A stretch of 37,779 nucleotides of DNA, taken from assembly GCA_964469525.1 (NCBI GenBank), contig CAYXYU010000015.1, positions 1-37,779 on the forward strand, in the 5' to 3' direction. Positions 1-7,360 of the stretch are shown one piece after another. The notes beneath the pieces are model-generated. The model saw only the letters and a program-made list of their open reading frames with translations. It did not search any database and had not been told where the DNA came from. This stretch comes from JABDCD01 sp964469525. Lineage in GTDB: Bacteria > Pseudomonadota > Alphaproteobacteria > Rickettsiales > SXRF01. Position numbers and translations under genes: made by a program. The stretch's first letter is position 1, and each line of letters begins with the position of its first letter.

Positions 1-33
1 CTTTAATGCTACCACGACGAAAGGCGTTTTGTC

Positions 34-136
34 ATGGGGATTGCACCCCATTTGCCCCTTTTGTTCACCCAGGGGCAATTTCTTCCGGGTGCTTACCTAT
101 TGCTTACCCGGACGGCTCCCCGGAGCGGGTAAGCAA
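34..136. repeat. three consecutive inverted repeats downstream of tRNA-Gly
   Basis: Three hairpins follow one another: ATGGGG/CCCCAT at 34-39 and 46-51; TTGCCCCT/AGGGGCAA at 52-59 and 71-78; TTGCTTACCCG/CGGGTAAGCAA at 100-110 and 126-136. All arms are perfect. They lie on the 3' side of the minus-strand tRNA-Gly gene, a common integration position for mobile elements, but no integrase can be read in the bases available. They do not end in a T tract on either strand, so they do not look like ordinary terminators. They may be dispersed repeats or the edge of an element outside the window. Confidence 0.5.
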
Positions 137-175
137 TCCGGGGAGTTTTCAATATACTGAATTATTGGGGAAATT

Positions 176-250
176 TGGAGCGGGCGAAGGGATTCGAACC
201 CTCGACTTCAACCTTGGCAAGGTTGCGCTCTACCCCTGAGCTACGCCCGC
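176..250 (-). tRNA. tRNA-Gly (anticodon GCC)
   Basis: Read on the minus strand, the gene starts GCGGGCGTAGCTC and ends CGCCCGC-T-CCA. The 7-bp acceptor stem is complete, the discriminator base is T and the CCA end is encoded. The anticodon stem CAACC/GGTTG holds the loop TTGCCAA, giving anticodon GCC. The T arm contains the expected GGTTCGAATCC. Length is 75 bases with CCA. A promoter-like sequence lies just upstream. Confidence 0.97.
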
Positions 251-292
251 TCACCCCGAAATCCGAGGTTTTACCAAAATGGAGGAACCGGA

Positions 293-320
293 TGATAGGG
301 ATTTTAAAGCGCTTTGCAAG
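293..320 (-). promoter_or_regulatory. candidate promoter of tRNA-Gly
   Basis: On the minus strand a CTTGCA box (315-320) and a TATCAT box (293-298) are 16 bases apart, placing a start about 35 bases before the mature tRNA end. This resembles the CTTGAC / CTATAT type of alphaproteobacterial stable-RNA promoter. Prediction only. Confidence 0.4.
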
Positions 321-387
321 CCTTTACTTTACGCGTCCGGCGGTGCTAGGATAATGCCCGAGACGCATTCATTCTCAAGGATTTTCT

Positions 388-561
388 ATGCATAATGTCG
401 ATCCCCGGCTGCTGGAGATACTGGTCTGCCCATTGACCAAGGGTACGTTGCGCTACGATGCCCAGAAGCAGGAGCTGATCAGCGACAAGGCGAAGCTTGC
501 CTATCCCATCCGCGACGGCATCCCGATCATGCTGGCCGAGGAAGCCCGCAAATTAGATTAA
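388..561 (+). CDS. Trm112-like protein (YcaR/UPF0434 family), 57 aa
   Basis: The short frame reads MHNVDPRLLEILVCPLTKG at its start and carries LAYPIRDGIPIMLAEEAR near its end. Both are hallmark segments of the bacterial Trm112/YcaR family, whose members are about 55-65 residues. Only one cysteine of the zinc-ribbon type is present (in VCPLTKG), as is usual in bacterial homologues. In other organisms Trm112 stabilises RNA and protein methyltransferases; the bacterial role is less well defined. The gene stands alone. It points toward the UbiH-family gene, and a palindromic repeat separates the two. No strong ribosome binding site is visible; CAAGGATTTTCT precedes the ATG. Confidence 0.9.
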   Translation: MHNVDPRLLEILVCPLTKGTLRYDAQKQELISDKAKLAYPIRDGIPIMLAEEARKLD

Positions 562-563
562 TT

Positions 564-650
564 GGGCACGAAGTGCCCTCACCCTAACCCTCTCCGCATT
601 GCGGGAGAGGGAAGCTACGCTGGCGCGTAGCGACAGCGAGCGGGTGAGGG
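564..650. repeat. dispersed palindromic repeat (CCCTCACCC class)
   Basis: The outer arms CCCTCACCC (576-584) and GGGTGAGGG (642-650) enclose an inner palindrome, CCCTCTCCGC (588-597) with GCGGGAGAGGG (601-611). A small hairpin, GGGCAC/GTGCCC, precedes it at 565-578. The core CCCTAACC plus GCGGGAGAGGG recurs inside meaB at 35703-35744. The repeat fills the gap between the convergent Trm112 and UbiH-family genes; its right edge is two bases from the latter's stop codon. Confidence 0.85.
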
Positions 651-652
651 TA

Positions 653-1867
653 TCAATATCTTTTCCGTACCGCCTCCGGCAAGTCGCCGACCAGGCCCAT
701 GGCGTGGCGCATGAAGAAGCGCTTTATCGGCGGCATTTTCCCCACGGCCCACAGGCCTAGCCCGCGTGCCAGCCGCACCGGCACGGCGTTGATTCCAAAC
801 AGTCGATTTAAACCGTCGGTGACGGCGAGCATGGTGACGTTATCGAAGCGGCGCCAGCGCTGGTAATGCGCGAGCAGCTCCGGCGCCCCGATATCGAAGC
901 CGAGCGCATGTTGCTTGGTGAGCAGCTGCACCAATACACCGACATCGCGGAAGCCGAGATTGACGCCCTGGCCGGCAATGGGATGGATGGTATGGGCAGC
1001 GTCGCCGACCAGCACCAGGCGGTGGCCGATATATGTCTTCGCATGCAGCAAGCCGAGCGGATAGCTGAACCGCCTGCCTTCGGTGCGGATAATACCGAGA
1101 TAATCCCCTACCCGCTCGGTAATTTCCTGTACGAATTCCTCCTCCGGCAGGTCCAGATAAAGCTGCACGCGGTTATCCGGCTCGACCCACACCAAAGAGG
1201 AGCGATTGCCCCGCATCGGCAGCACGGCGAATGGGCCAGCGGGCAGGAAGCGCTCCTGCGCCAGGCCATGATGCGGCAGCTCATGCGCAATCGTGCAGAC
1301 AATGGCCGTCTGGCGATAGTTCCATTCCGTAATCTTGATGCCAGCCAGGCTGCGGATGGCGGAATTTTTTCCGTCCGCTCCGACCAGCAGCGCGCACCGG
1401 ATAGGGGGGTTATCTTTAAGCCGCAAGGTGATGCCTCCGCTGTCGCGCTCGAAGCCTTCCAGCATTGCCTGATCGAAAATTTCGAGATGGGCTAAATCTG
1501 CCGCGGCGCTGTGCAGTGCATTGCGGATATAACGGTTCTCCACGATATATCCGAACGGCTGCTCGCCTACTTCATGGTGGTCGTAATGGAGAAAAAACGG
1601 CGCGGTTCCGTCGGAGACGCGAATATCGAGAATCGGCTGCGCATGCGGCGCCATTTGCTCCCAGGCGCCCGCGCTGTCGAGAATGCGGCGTGAACCCTCG
1701 GCAATAGCGCTGACGCGGCCATCAAACGCCGACTCAAGCTGGGAGGACATCGGCGTTTTCTCGATGACCGCCACGTTGAGATTGGCGCGCGCCAGGGCCA
1801 CGGCCAACGTCATGCCAGCCATGCCGCCCCCGGCGATGGCGACATCGAAACTATGGTTTTGGGTCAT
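653..1867 (-). CDS. UbiH/UbiF/COQ6-family FAD-dependent ubiquinone biosynthesis hydroxylase
   Basis: The 404-residue protein is a class A flavoprotein monooxygenase, probably hydroxylating the ring of a ubiquinone precursor at the inner membrane. Visible motifs are the N-terminal Rossmann GxGxxG (IAGGGMAG, about residues 11-18), the central DG motif (VGADGKNSAIR, about 162-172) and the C-terminal GD motif (GDAAHTIHPIAGQG, about 288-301), which is the UbiH/COQ6 signature. The ATG at 1867 is preferred over one 14 codons upstream because the Rossmann motif normally begins about ten residues from the start. UbiH, UbiF and UbiL act at different ring positions and cannot be separated here. No operon partner is seen. 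Confidence 0.9.
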   Translation of the reverse strand: MTQNHSFDVAIAGGGMAGMTLAVALARANLNVAVIEKTPMSSQLESAFDGRVSAIAEGSRRILDSAGAWEQMAPHAQPILDIRVSDGTAPFFLHYDHHEVGEQPFGYIVENRYIRNALHSAAADLAHLEIFDQAMLEGFERDSGGITLRLKDNPPIRCALLVGADGKNSAIRSLAGIKITEWNYRQTAIVCTIAHELPHHGLAQERFLPAGPFAVLPMRGNRSSLVWVEPDNRVQLYLDLPEEEFVQEITERVGDYLGIIRTEGRRFSYPLGLLHAKTYIGHRLVLVGDAAHTIHPIAGQGVNLGFRDVGVLVQLLTKQHALGFDIGAPELLAHYQRWRRFDNVTMLAVTDGLNRLFGINAVPVRLARGLGLWAVGKMPPIKRFFMRHAMGLVGDLPEAVRKRY

Positions 1868-2112
1868 TATTGGATCATAGGAAGCTAAAACGGTAACGCA
1901 ATACGCCATTTCAGAGAAAAGTGGATACGTATCGATGCATTCGGAAACGTTTCGGATCGTTTCTCAGTATTTATTTAAGGAGTATGGAATCCTTTCCAGC
2001 GCGCCAAACAGCTGCCTAAGTTTTGGCCAGTGGTTTTTCGCGAGTGCCTATAATATGGGCAAACCTCCATCCAAGAATTACAATAATATATTGTATTTAA
2101 ATAACTTATACA
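1868..2112. other. AT-rich non-coding stretch
   Basis: Together with the following RNA candidate and repeat, this forms a gap of about 540 bases between the UbiH-family gene and xthA. An 86-codon plus-strand frame (1935-2195) crosses it, but it has no ribosome binding site and no recognisable protein features. I see nothing else supportable in the first 245 bases. Confidence 0.5.
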
Positions 2113-2132
2113 TTGGCACGGAACTTGTAATA

Positions 2133-2228
2133 ATCCTTAGTTGTTTGGTGCACTTGCGAAGTTTGCATCAGAGTAAACGTCCTGCGACTTGTTAGGGCCG
2201 GGGTAAACACCCCGGTCCTTTTTTTTGT
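2133..2228 (+). ncRNA. candidate small RNA with intrinsic terminator
   Basis: A compact unit of about 95 bases shows a small hairpin, GTTTGC (2161-2166) with GTAAAC (2173-2178), followed by a strong terminator hairpin with eight T. Just upstream, TGGCACGGAACTTGTA (2114-2129) resembles a sigma-54 -24/-12 promoter (TGGCAC-N5-TTGC), except that the -12 element reads TTGT. No convincing reading frame ends at this terminator and the upstream gene points away, so the terminator needs its own transcript. The class of RNA is not recognised. Confidence 0.45.
2194..2228 (+). terminator. Rho-independent terminator
   Basis: GGGCCGGGGT (2195-2204) pairs with ACCCCGGTCC (2209-2218) around the loop AAAC, with one G-T wobble. 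The stem is followed by eight T, then GTTTTT. This is one of the strongest terminator-like structures in the window. Confidence 0.85.
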
Positions 2229-2320
2229 TTTTGCGTGACATTGTGTGACATTCGCATCGGGCTTGACCTCACCGTCCATTCGCTTATTTTGGTAATGAAC
2301 TAAGCATTGACTCACCTTAT

Positions 2321-2391
2321 CACTCCCGCGAAAGCAGGAGTCTTTCTTTTATCAAAAAGTTAAACAAGATTCCTGCTTTCGCAGGAATGAC
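2321..2391. repeat. dispersed palindromic repeat pair (CCCGCGAAAGCGGG class)
   Basis: Two copies lie in inverted orientation: ACTCCCGCGAAAGCAGGAGT (2322-2341) and ATTCCTGCTTTCGCAGGAAT (2369-2388, followed by GAC). A 27-base AT-rich spacer separates them. The same class recurs at 14760-14830, 15404-15474 and 17158-17280. This pair ends 14 bases before the xthA start codon and so forms its leader. Confidence 0.85.
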
Positions 2392-2405
2392 AAATCAAGA
2401 GCATT

Positions 2406-3203
2406 ATGACACTCCGTATCGTGACCTGGAATATCAATTCCGTTCGCATCCGCAATCCCCTTCTCAAGCAGTTTGTCGAGCAACACCGGCCTGACATTCT
2501 CTGCCTGCAGGAAACCAAGGTCGAGGATCATGCCTTCCCGTTCGAAGACCTTAAATCACTGGGATTTAACCATATTCACTTCAAAGGCCAGAAAAGCTAT
2601 AATGGCGTGGCGATTCTGTCGAAAATCCCGCTGGATAAAGTCAGCTGCATGACTGTAGCCAAGCTGGACCATAAGCGCCATATTTGCGCCACGCTGCCGG
2701 ACGGTACGGTGCTGCATAATTTTTACGTCCCGGCCGGCGGCGACATTCCCGACCGCGAGCAGAACCCGGCTTACGGCTATAAGCTCGATTTCGTCGAGGA
2801 TATGACGCGCTGGTCGCAGGAAGCGAAAAAAAACCATCCGAAGATGATTATCCTCGGGGACTTCAACATCGCGCCGCTTCCGCATGACGTGTGGTCACAC
2901 AAGCAACTGCTGAAGGTGGTCAGCCATACGCCGGCCGAAGTGGAGCGGCTGGAAGCACTCCGGGCATCGCTCGGCTGGTGCGATGCGGCGCGGCATTTCA
3001 CGCCGGCGGAGCAGAAGCTGTACAGTTGGTGGAGCTACCGGAATCGCGACTGGCGCAAGTCCGACCGCGGGCGGCGCCTCGACCATGTCTGGGTGACGCC
3101 CGCCCTCGCCCCGGCGCTCCTGCAATGCGAGACGGTCAAGGATGCGCGCGACTGGGACAGTCCGTCCGACCACGTGCCGGTGATGGTGGATTTGTCATCC
3201 TGA
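2406..3203 (+). CDS. xthA: exodeoxyribonuclease III
   Basis: The 265-residue protein belongs to the exonuclease-endonuclease-phosphatase fold and acts in base excision repair as an AP endonuclease and 3' exonuclease. Visible catalytic segments are TWNINSVR (7-14), LQETK with metal-binding Glu36, GDFNIAP (151-157, Asp152 and Asn154), LDHVWV (225-230) and the terminal SDHVPV with the Asp-His pair at 255-256. Length matches the family. The final residues Ser-Ser and the stop are encoded by the first bases of a dispersed repeat (GTCATCCTGA), so the original C-terminus has probably been replaced. The gene stands alone; the leader is another repeat pair. Confidence 0.96.
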   Translation: MTLRIVTWNINSVRIRNPLLKQFVEQHRPDILCLQETKVEDHAFPFEDLKSLGFNHIHFKGQKSYNGVAILSKIPLDKVSCMTVAKLDHKRHICATLPDGTVLHNFYVPAGGDIPDREQNPAYGYKLDFVEDMTRWSQEAKKNHPKMIILGDFNIAPLPHDVWSHKQLLKVVSHTPAEVERLEALRASLGWCDAARHFTPAEQKLYSWWSYRNRDWRKSDRGRRLDHVWVTPALAPALLQCETVKDARDWDSPSDHVPVMVDLSS

Positions 3204-3279
3204 GCGGAGCGCAGCGGAGTCGAAGGATCTTTCTTTCGTTGCCCCCAAGGAAGATCTCTCGGCTACGCTCGGGATGACA
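3194..3279. repeat. dispersed inverted repeat (GTCATCCTGAGCG class) spanning two gene ends
   Basis: The left arm GTCATCCTGAGCGGAGC begins at 3194 and the right arm GCTCGGGATGAC ends at 3278; AAGGATCT and AGATCTCT are further paired segments. The left arm contains the xthA stop codon and the right arm contains the znuB stop codon. A related copy is at 13346-13400. Confidence 0.85.
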
Positions 3280-4060
3280 TCTTTCCTGCCACATACGCCC
3301 CCACAAAAATCCCCAGCGCCGCCAGGATGATCGACGGGCCCGAGGGCGTATCGAACAGCAGCGATGCGTACAGTCCCCCGCAGACGGAGATTGTGCCGAT
3401 CAAGGAAGCGACCACCGCCATCCGCGTCGGCGTGGTGGAAAAATAGCGCGCCGCCGCAGCCGGGATAATCAGGAGCGACGTGATCAGCAGAATACCGACC
3501 AGCTTGATCGACACCGCCACGCCGAGCGCGATGACCAGCATCAGTACAAGCCGCAGTCGCTCAACCGGTACCCCTTCCACCTGAGCGATGTCGCCGTGCA
3601 GCACCAGGCGCAGCAGGTTTTTCCATTGCAGCAGCAGGAAAAGCCCGGCGGCGGCAGCCATGGCGTAAATCAACGCGAGGTCGGCCATGCCGACGGCAAG
3701 GATGTCGCCGAACAGCAGGCCGTTCACGTCGATGACGATGGAAGGCGATAGCGCAATCAACACCAGCCCGAGCGCCAGTGCGCCGTGCGCGAACAGGCCG
3801 AGCAGCGTGTCGGAGGCCAGACGCTTTCCACGTTCCAACCAGATGACGGCAAAGGTAACGGCAACGGCGACGGAGGCGATGCCGAGCATCAGGTCGGCCT
3901 GTACCAGCAGCGCCAGCACGACGCCGAGCAACGCCGCGTGGGCGATTGAGTCGCCGAAATAAGCCAGCCGCTTCCAAGCGACGAAGCAGCCGAGCGGCCC
4001 GGCCATCAAGGCGATGCCGATACCTGCCAGCAGAGCGTTAAGGAGAAAAGGATCAGACAT
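3263..4060 (-). CDS. znuB: zinc/manganese ABC transporter permease (ABC-3 family)
   Basis: The 265-residue integral membrane protein of the ABC-3 family forms the channel of a high-affinity metal importer, most likely for zinc. It is almost entirely hydrophobic helices. It shows GPLGCFVAWKRLAYFGDSIAHAALLGV early on, with the family's conserved GDxIAHAALxG pattern (about residues 30-45), and the ABC-3 helix pair near SIKLVGILLITSLLIIP. The start at 4060 (MSDPFLLNAL) is chosen because the frame continues upstream only through repeat sequence. The last residues, MSSRA, and the stop are repeat-derived. znuC lies upstream on the same strand, separated by 134 bases of repeat. No znuA is nearby. Confidence 0.9.
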   Translation of the reverse strand: MSDPFLLNALLAGIGIALMAGPLGCFVAWKRLAYFGDSIAHAALLGVVLALLVQADLMLGIASVAVAVTFAVIWLERGKRLASDTLLGLFAHGALALGLVLIALSPSIVIDVNGLLFGDILAVGMADLALIYAMAAAAGLFLLLQWKNLLRLVLHGDIAQVEGVPVERLRLVLMLVIALGVAVSIKLVGILLITSLLIIPAAAARYFSTTPTRMAVVASLIGTISVCGGLYASLLFDTPSGPSIILAALGIFVGAYVAGKMSSRA

Positions 4061-4078
4061 GGCGGATCTCCGCACTAT

Positions 4079-4181
4079 TCCTCCCCCGCTTGCGGGGGAG
4101 GCTAGGTGGTGGGGGCTGCAAAGCAGCCAAGCGTGCCAAGCGCGCTTCACCCCTCTGCAGTTCCCCCGCAGGCGGGGGGAC
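4079..4181. repeat. dispersed palindromic repeat between znuC and znuB
   Basis: It comprises CTCCCCCGC/GCGGGGGAG hairpin (4081-4100), GGCTGC/GCAGCC (4114-4128) and TTCCCCCGC/GCGGGGGGA (4161-4180). It occupies nearly the whole gap inside the znuCB transcript, so its folded RNA would lie between the two cistrons and could alter their relative expression. Confidence 0.8.
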
Positions 4182-4194
4182 GATGAATAGCTCC

Positions 4195-4914
4195 TCAGTG
4201 CCCATGCTCATGATCATGATGGTGGGTATACACGGCTAAACTTTTCGCCACAGGCTCTCCGAACAAATTGACGAAGGCCGGATCTTCACGCACCGAGTGC
4301 GGATGGCCGGAACAGCAGACATGGCGGTTGAGGCAGATAACATGGTCGGTGGAGGACATCACCAGGTGCAGGTCGTGCGATACCATCAGGACGCCGCACC
4401 GATGCTCGCCGCTGATGCGGCCAATCAGGTCGTAGAGCAAGGCTTGTCCGCTCACATCGACTCCCTGCACGGGCTCGTCGAGTACCAGCAGTTCCGGGTC
4501 AGAAAGCAGCGCGCGGGCGATCAGGATGCGCTGCAGTTCGCCGCCGGAAACGGATTGCAGGGGCTGCTGCATAAGAGGGGTGATGCCGGTTTCATTGGCT
4601 AAAGGGAGGATGGGACGGCCACGCGCACTTAAAGTAAGAAACCATTCAACGGTTACCGGCAGGATGGGGTCGATGGCGAAGCGCTGCGGCACGTAACCGA
4701 CACGCAGGCCCGGTTTGCGCCTTACCGTACCGGCATCGGGTGTTTCCAGCCCGAGCAGTAGTTTGAGCAGTGTCGTTTTGCCGCTGCCATTGGGGCCGAT
4801 CACGGTAACGATGTTGCGCGGTGGCAGAATAACGCTTACATTCTGGACGACGGCGTCTTTGCCGAAGGATTTGTACAGGCCGTCGGCAGTGATGAGCGGT
4901 TCGGGCGAGATCAT
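4195..4914 (-). CDS. znuC: zinc ABC transporter ATP-binding protein
   Basis: The ATPase subunit of 239 residues has Walker A (GPNGSGKTT, about residues 41-49), the ABC signature SGGELQRI, Walker B (LLVLDEPVQGVD) and the switch histidine in VSHD. The C-terminus is rich in histidine (THHHDHEHGH), a metal-binding tail typical of zinc or nickel transport proteins, and together with the ABC-3 permease it supports zinc. The ATG at 4914 (MISPEPLI) is preferred to one 13 codons upstream because the longer frame would run through the divergent hisI gene. The start codons of znuC and hisI are only about 20 bases apart, so each promoter must lie within the other gene. Confidence 0.93.
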   Translation of the reverse strand: MISPEPLITADGLYKSFGKDAVVQNVSVILPPRNIVTVIGPNGSGKTTLLKLLLGLETPDAGTVRRKPGLRVGYVPQRFAIDPILPVTVEWFLTLSARGRPILPLANETGITPLMQQPLQSVSGGELQRILIARALLSDPELLVLDEPVQGVDVSGQALLYDLIGRISGEHRCGVLMVSHDLHLVMSSTDHVICLNRHVCCSGHPHSVREDPAFVNLFGEPVAKSLAVYTHHHDHEHGH

Positions 4915-4934
4915 GGGGCGTGAATAGCAAGAAA

Positions 4935-5261
4935 ATGGATATTGCGGAAGCACTAAAGCAGATTGCCTTTGACGAGCGCGGGCTGGTGCCGGCCATCGCG
5001 CAGCATTTTAAGACCGGCGAGGTGCTGATGCTGGCCTGGATGAACCGCGAGGCGGTCGAAAAGACGCTTGCCACCGGCCAGGTGCATTACTGGTCGCGCT
5101 CGCGGGGGACCCTGTGGCGCAAGGGGGAAACCTCCGGCCATACGCAGGAACTGAAGGGTTTTCGCATCGATTGCGACGGCGATACGCTGCTGCTTTCCGT
5201 GGACCAGGTGGGCCCGGCCTGTCACACGGGCGAGAAAACCTGCTTTTTCAAAAAGATATAA
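4935..5261 (+). CDS. hisI: phosphoribosyl-AMP cyclohydrolase
   Basis: This enzyme opens the purine ring of phosphoribosyl-AMP, the third step of histidine synthesis. The 108-residue protein is a stand-alone HisI, not fused to HisE. Conserved segments are LMLAWMNREAV, the nucleotide-binding YWSRSRGTLWRKGETSGHTQ, the zinc and magnesium site DCDGDTLL and the terminal CHTGEKTCFF with two zinc-ligand cysteines. An in-frame GTG at 4920 is an alternative start, but the ATG at 4935 fits usual homologue lengths. No other his gene is in the window. It is divergent from znuC with almost no space. Confidence 0.94.
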   Translation: MDIAEALKQIAFDERGLVPAIAQHFKTGEVLMLAWMNREAVEKTLATGQVHYWSRSRGTLWRKGETSGHTQELKGFRIDCDGDTLLLSVDQVGPACHTGEKTCFFKKI

Positions 5262-5358
5262 TTTCCACCCGCCGCCGGCATTGTCACAGAATGTTCATAC
5301 AACCCCGGGGCTTGGGGTGGTAATATGATACTGGAAAACTATACGCCGAAGCTAGAGT

Positions 5359-7092
5359 ATGTTCGAAACGCCGAAAGATACCGCTATCAAGGAGATGACC
5401 GCCGATACGCTGCACAACGACGCGATCACCCTTGACGATCGGCTGAATACGCTGGTATCGGGCGCTGAAAAAAGCGTAAAATCCCCCTATGCCCTGCTGC
5501 AGCAGAACCATATCGAGGCCCGCCAGAACATCGAAGAGCTGATGCATATGCCGCTCCACCAGATCGAGCATATGAGCCCGGGTGATCTCAGCAACCTGAT
5601 GGACCGAATGCAGTCGGCGCTCGCCTATCTCGGCCATCAGCTGGAGCGCGCGGCAGGGATCAATGTGGAGCAGCATCTGGTCGACGTGCAGCGCCAGCTG
5701 GAGACTATCCAGAAGAAGCTGGAAACGGAAAAAGTAGAGGAAGATCAGGCGGCGCAAAAGAAAAAGGAAGAAGAAGAAAAAGAACTGCGCGAAGCGATCC
5801 AGAGTACGCTGTGTGCCTGCCAGAATGCGTTTTATGCATTAGAGCCGCCAGCGACTTGGTCGCTGGCGATGACCGAAACACTGGCGCTGTCGCAGAAGTC
5901 GGTCGGGAGCCTGGTCTCCGAATTGGATACGGTGATAGCGGAAGAAAATATCAAGGAGCAGTCGCAAGATAAAACGGCGGAGGAGACCGGCACTGTCACC
6001 AAGACGGAATTCCTGCAGGCGGCACAGGAGTTGAAGGCATTCAAGGACGACAAGCAACCGACCTACGGCGAACTGGACAACGCCATCAAAAATACTGAAA
6101 CGGTGGAGCAGTACGCGGAGCAGAAGGTGGAGCAAGCCGAGCGGCATGGCGACCATGCCGGGAAACGAAGATGGGAAGGCATCTGCAATCACTGCCAGGA
6201 GTCAAAAGAAGACCTGGAAGCGGCGCGCGAGGAAGCCCGCGAGAAGTTCCGCATGGAAAACTATGAAAGGCAGCAGCAGTGGGAAGCCCGCCCCGACGGT
6301 ACGATGCGGATGAGGGAATCCTCCAGTGGCGGCACCAGCGACGGCGAGCACGATAATGAGCAGGGCCGTGCGCCTTCCCGTGAGATCGGGCAGCAGAGCG
6401 ACGGCAAGTTTGCCGGGATGGCGGCAGCGGTAATCACCGATCTCTCCAAAACCACCGGTCTGTCAGAGGAATACCTGAAGGATCGCGAGCTCAATGCATC
6501 GCTGAGGGAGGAGCGTTATCAGGCGCAGGAACAGGGACAAAAAACGGGAATTGTCCAAAGTCAGGAGCCTTTACCCGAGGTACTGCAGGAGAATAATGCC
6601 CGGGCGGAAATCTCAGTCTCGCCGGAAAAGGCGAATGTATTTGTAGGGGTGGCCGTTGCCGCAGGTTCACTCACGGATGCGGTTAAAAGGGCTATCGAAA
6701 TCGGCGGACCGAATCGCGGCGTGGATGTTGATGAGTTATCGCCTGGGCAACGAAAAGAGCATGCGTTGCAACAGGCAAAGCAGGAAGTGGCGGAGCGCAC
6801 CGAGGAAACCTTGCGGCTTACCGAAGGGGCTACCCCAGCGGACATAAACAATGCCCGCTTTGCCGCCGAGGCCAGCGTTGCCATGGCGCCTTTTAAAGGC
6901 CAGCTGGACAATATAGCAGCATCCATCGGAACCGGTGCGCGCGCTGCTTTCGAGGAGATTGGGAAGATGTTGGAATCGTTTAACGTTACCACTGATGGAC
7001 AACATATGGTAAGCGGCATGCCGGAACAGGCTCCCGGTCCTACGCCGAATCAGCCCAGCCCGGTGCAGGCGCAGCTGAATAAATTTTCTTAA
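5359..7092 (+). CDS. unknown 577-aa coiled-coil protein
   Basis: I do not recognise this protein. It is very hydrophilic and rich in Glu, Gln, Lys and Ala. There is no N-terminal signal peptide. Residues about 108-152 form a strongly charged heptad-like helix (QRQLETIQKKLE, then KKKEEEEKELREA), suggesting a coiled coil. A second helical, charged region is near 245-310 and contains CNHCQ. A Ser/Gly/Asp linker follows (about 315-345), then a C-terminal half with one mildly hydrophobic segment (VFVGVAVAAG) and a proline-rich tail. The reading frame is long, has consistent codon use and is followed after 26 bases by a small gene with a strong ribosome binding site, so it is surely expressed. Scaffold, cytoskeletal or secreted-effector roles are all possible. 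Confidence 0.8.
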   Translation: MFETPKDTAIKEMTADTLHNDAITLDDRLNTLVSGAEKSVKSPYALLQQNHIEARQNIEELMHMPLHQIEHMSPGDLSNLMDRMQSALAYLGHQLERAAGINVEQHLVDVQRQLETIQKKLETEKVEEDQAAQKKKEEEEKELREAIQSTLCACQNAFYALEPPATWSLAMTETLALSQKSVGSLVSELDTVIAEENIKEQSQDKTAEETGTVTKTEFLQAAQELKAFKDDKQPTYGELDNAIKNTETVEQYAEQKVEQAERHGDHAGKRRWEGICNHCQESKEDLEAAREEAREKFRMENYERQQQWEARPDGTMRMRESSSGGTSDGEHDNEQGRAPSREIGQQSDGKFAGMAAAVITDLSKTTGLSEEYLKDRELNASLREERYQAQEQGQKTGIVQSQEPLPEVLQENNARAEISVSPEKANVFVGVAVAAGSLTDAVKRAIEIGGPNRGVDVDELSPGQRKEHALQQAKQEVAERTEETLRLTEGATPADINNARFAAEASVAMAPFKGQLDNIAASIGTGARAAFEEIGKMLESFNVTTDGQHMVSGMPEQAPGPTPNQPSPVQAQLNKFS

Positions 7093-7118
7093 TCTATTTC
7101 AACCACAGGGAGGTCATC

Positions 7119-7349
7119 ATGACTACGCTCAATGTAAGGGAGCGACTGAGTGCAGCACGTAATGAGCGTGAAGCTTTTTATGAGAAAACAATACCTACTG
7201 ATCCGGAAGAACGAGGAAAACACTTACGAAATCAAAGGGTGGTCGATAACAATGTGCGACAAATTGAAGAATTAGCGGTCAGCCTGGGCGTTATAAGAAA
7301 GGACGAACGTACGGTTGGGCCAAACAGCCATTCGTATCCTAAGTTCTGA
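7119..7349 (+). CDS. unknown 76-aa protein, partner of the upstream coiled-coil gene
   Basis: A clear AGGGAGGT ribosome binding site sits at the right distance before the ATG. The product is small, soluble and charged, with a probable helix through VRERLSAARNEREAFYE and a second through VDNNVRQIEELAVSLGV. There is no membrane segment. It lies 26 bases after the 577-residue gene and before a tandem hairpin, so the two make one transcription unit. The function is unknown; a small helical partner or chaperone of the large protein is a guess from position only. Confidence 0.75.
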   Translation: MTTLNVRERLSAARNEREAFYEKTIPTDPEERGKHLRNQRVVDNNVRQIEELAVSLGVIRKDERTVGPNSHSYPKF

Positions 7350-7360
7350 CACTGAAACAG

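Noticed and set aside
6..239. 77-codon plus-strand frame ending in GEGIRTLDFNLGKVALYP
   Set aside because: Its end is the antisense of tRNA-Gly, a well-known source of false proteins.
1935..2195. 86-codon plus-strand frame ending at the terminator
   Set aside because: No ribosome binding site and no protein-like features; an RNA gene explains the terminator better, though this is not proven.
4061..4150. N-terminal extension of znuB (30 codons)
   Set aside because: The extension is translated repeat; MSDPFLLNAL matches the expected ABC-3 permease start.
3203..4180. The many short GC-rich palindromes as a CRISPR array
   Set aside because: Copies are scattered, of several classes and unevenly spaced, with no regular spacers or cas genes.
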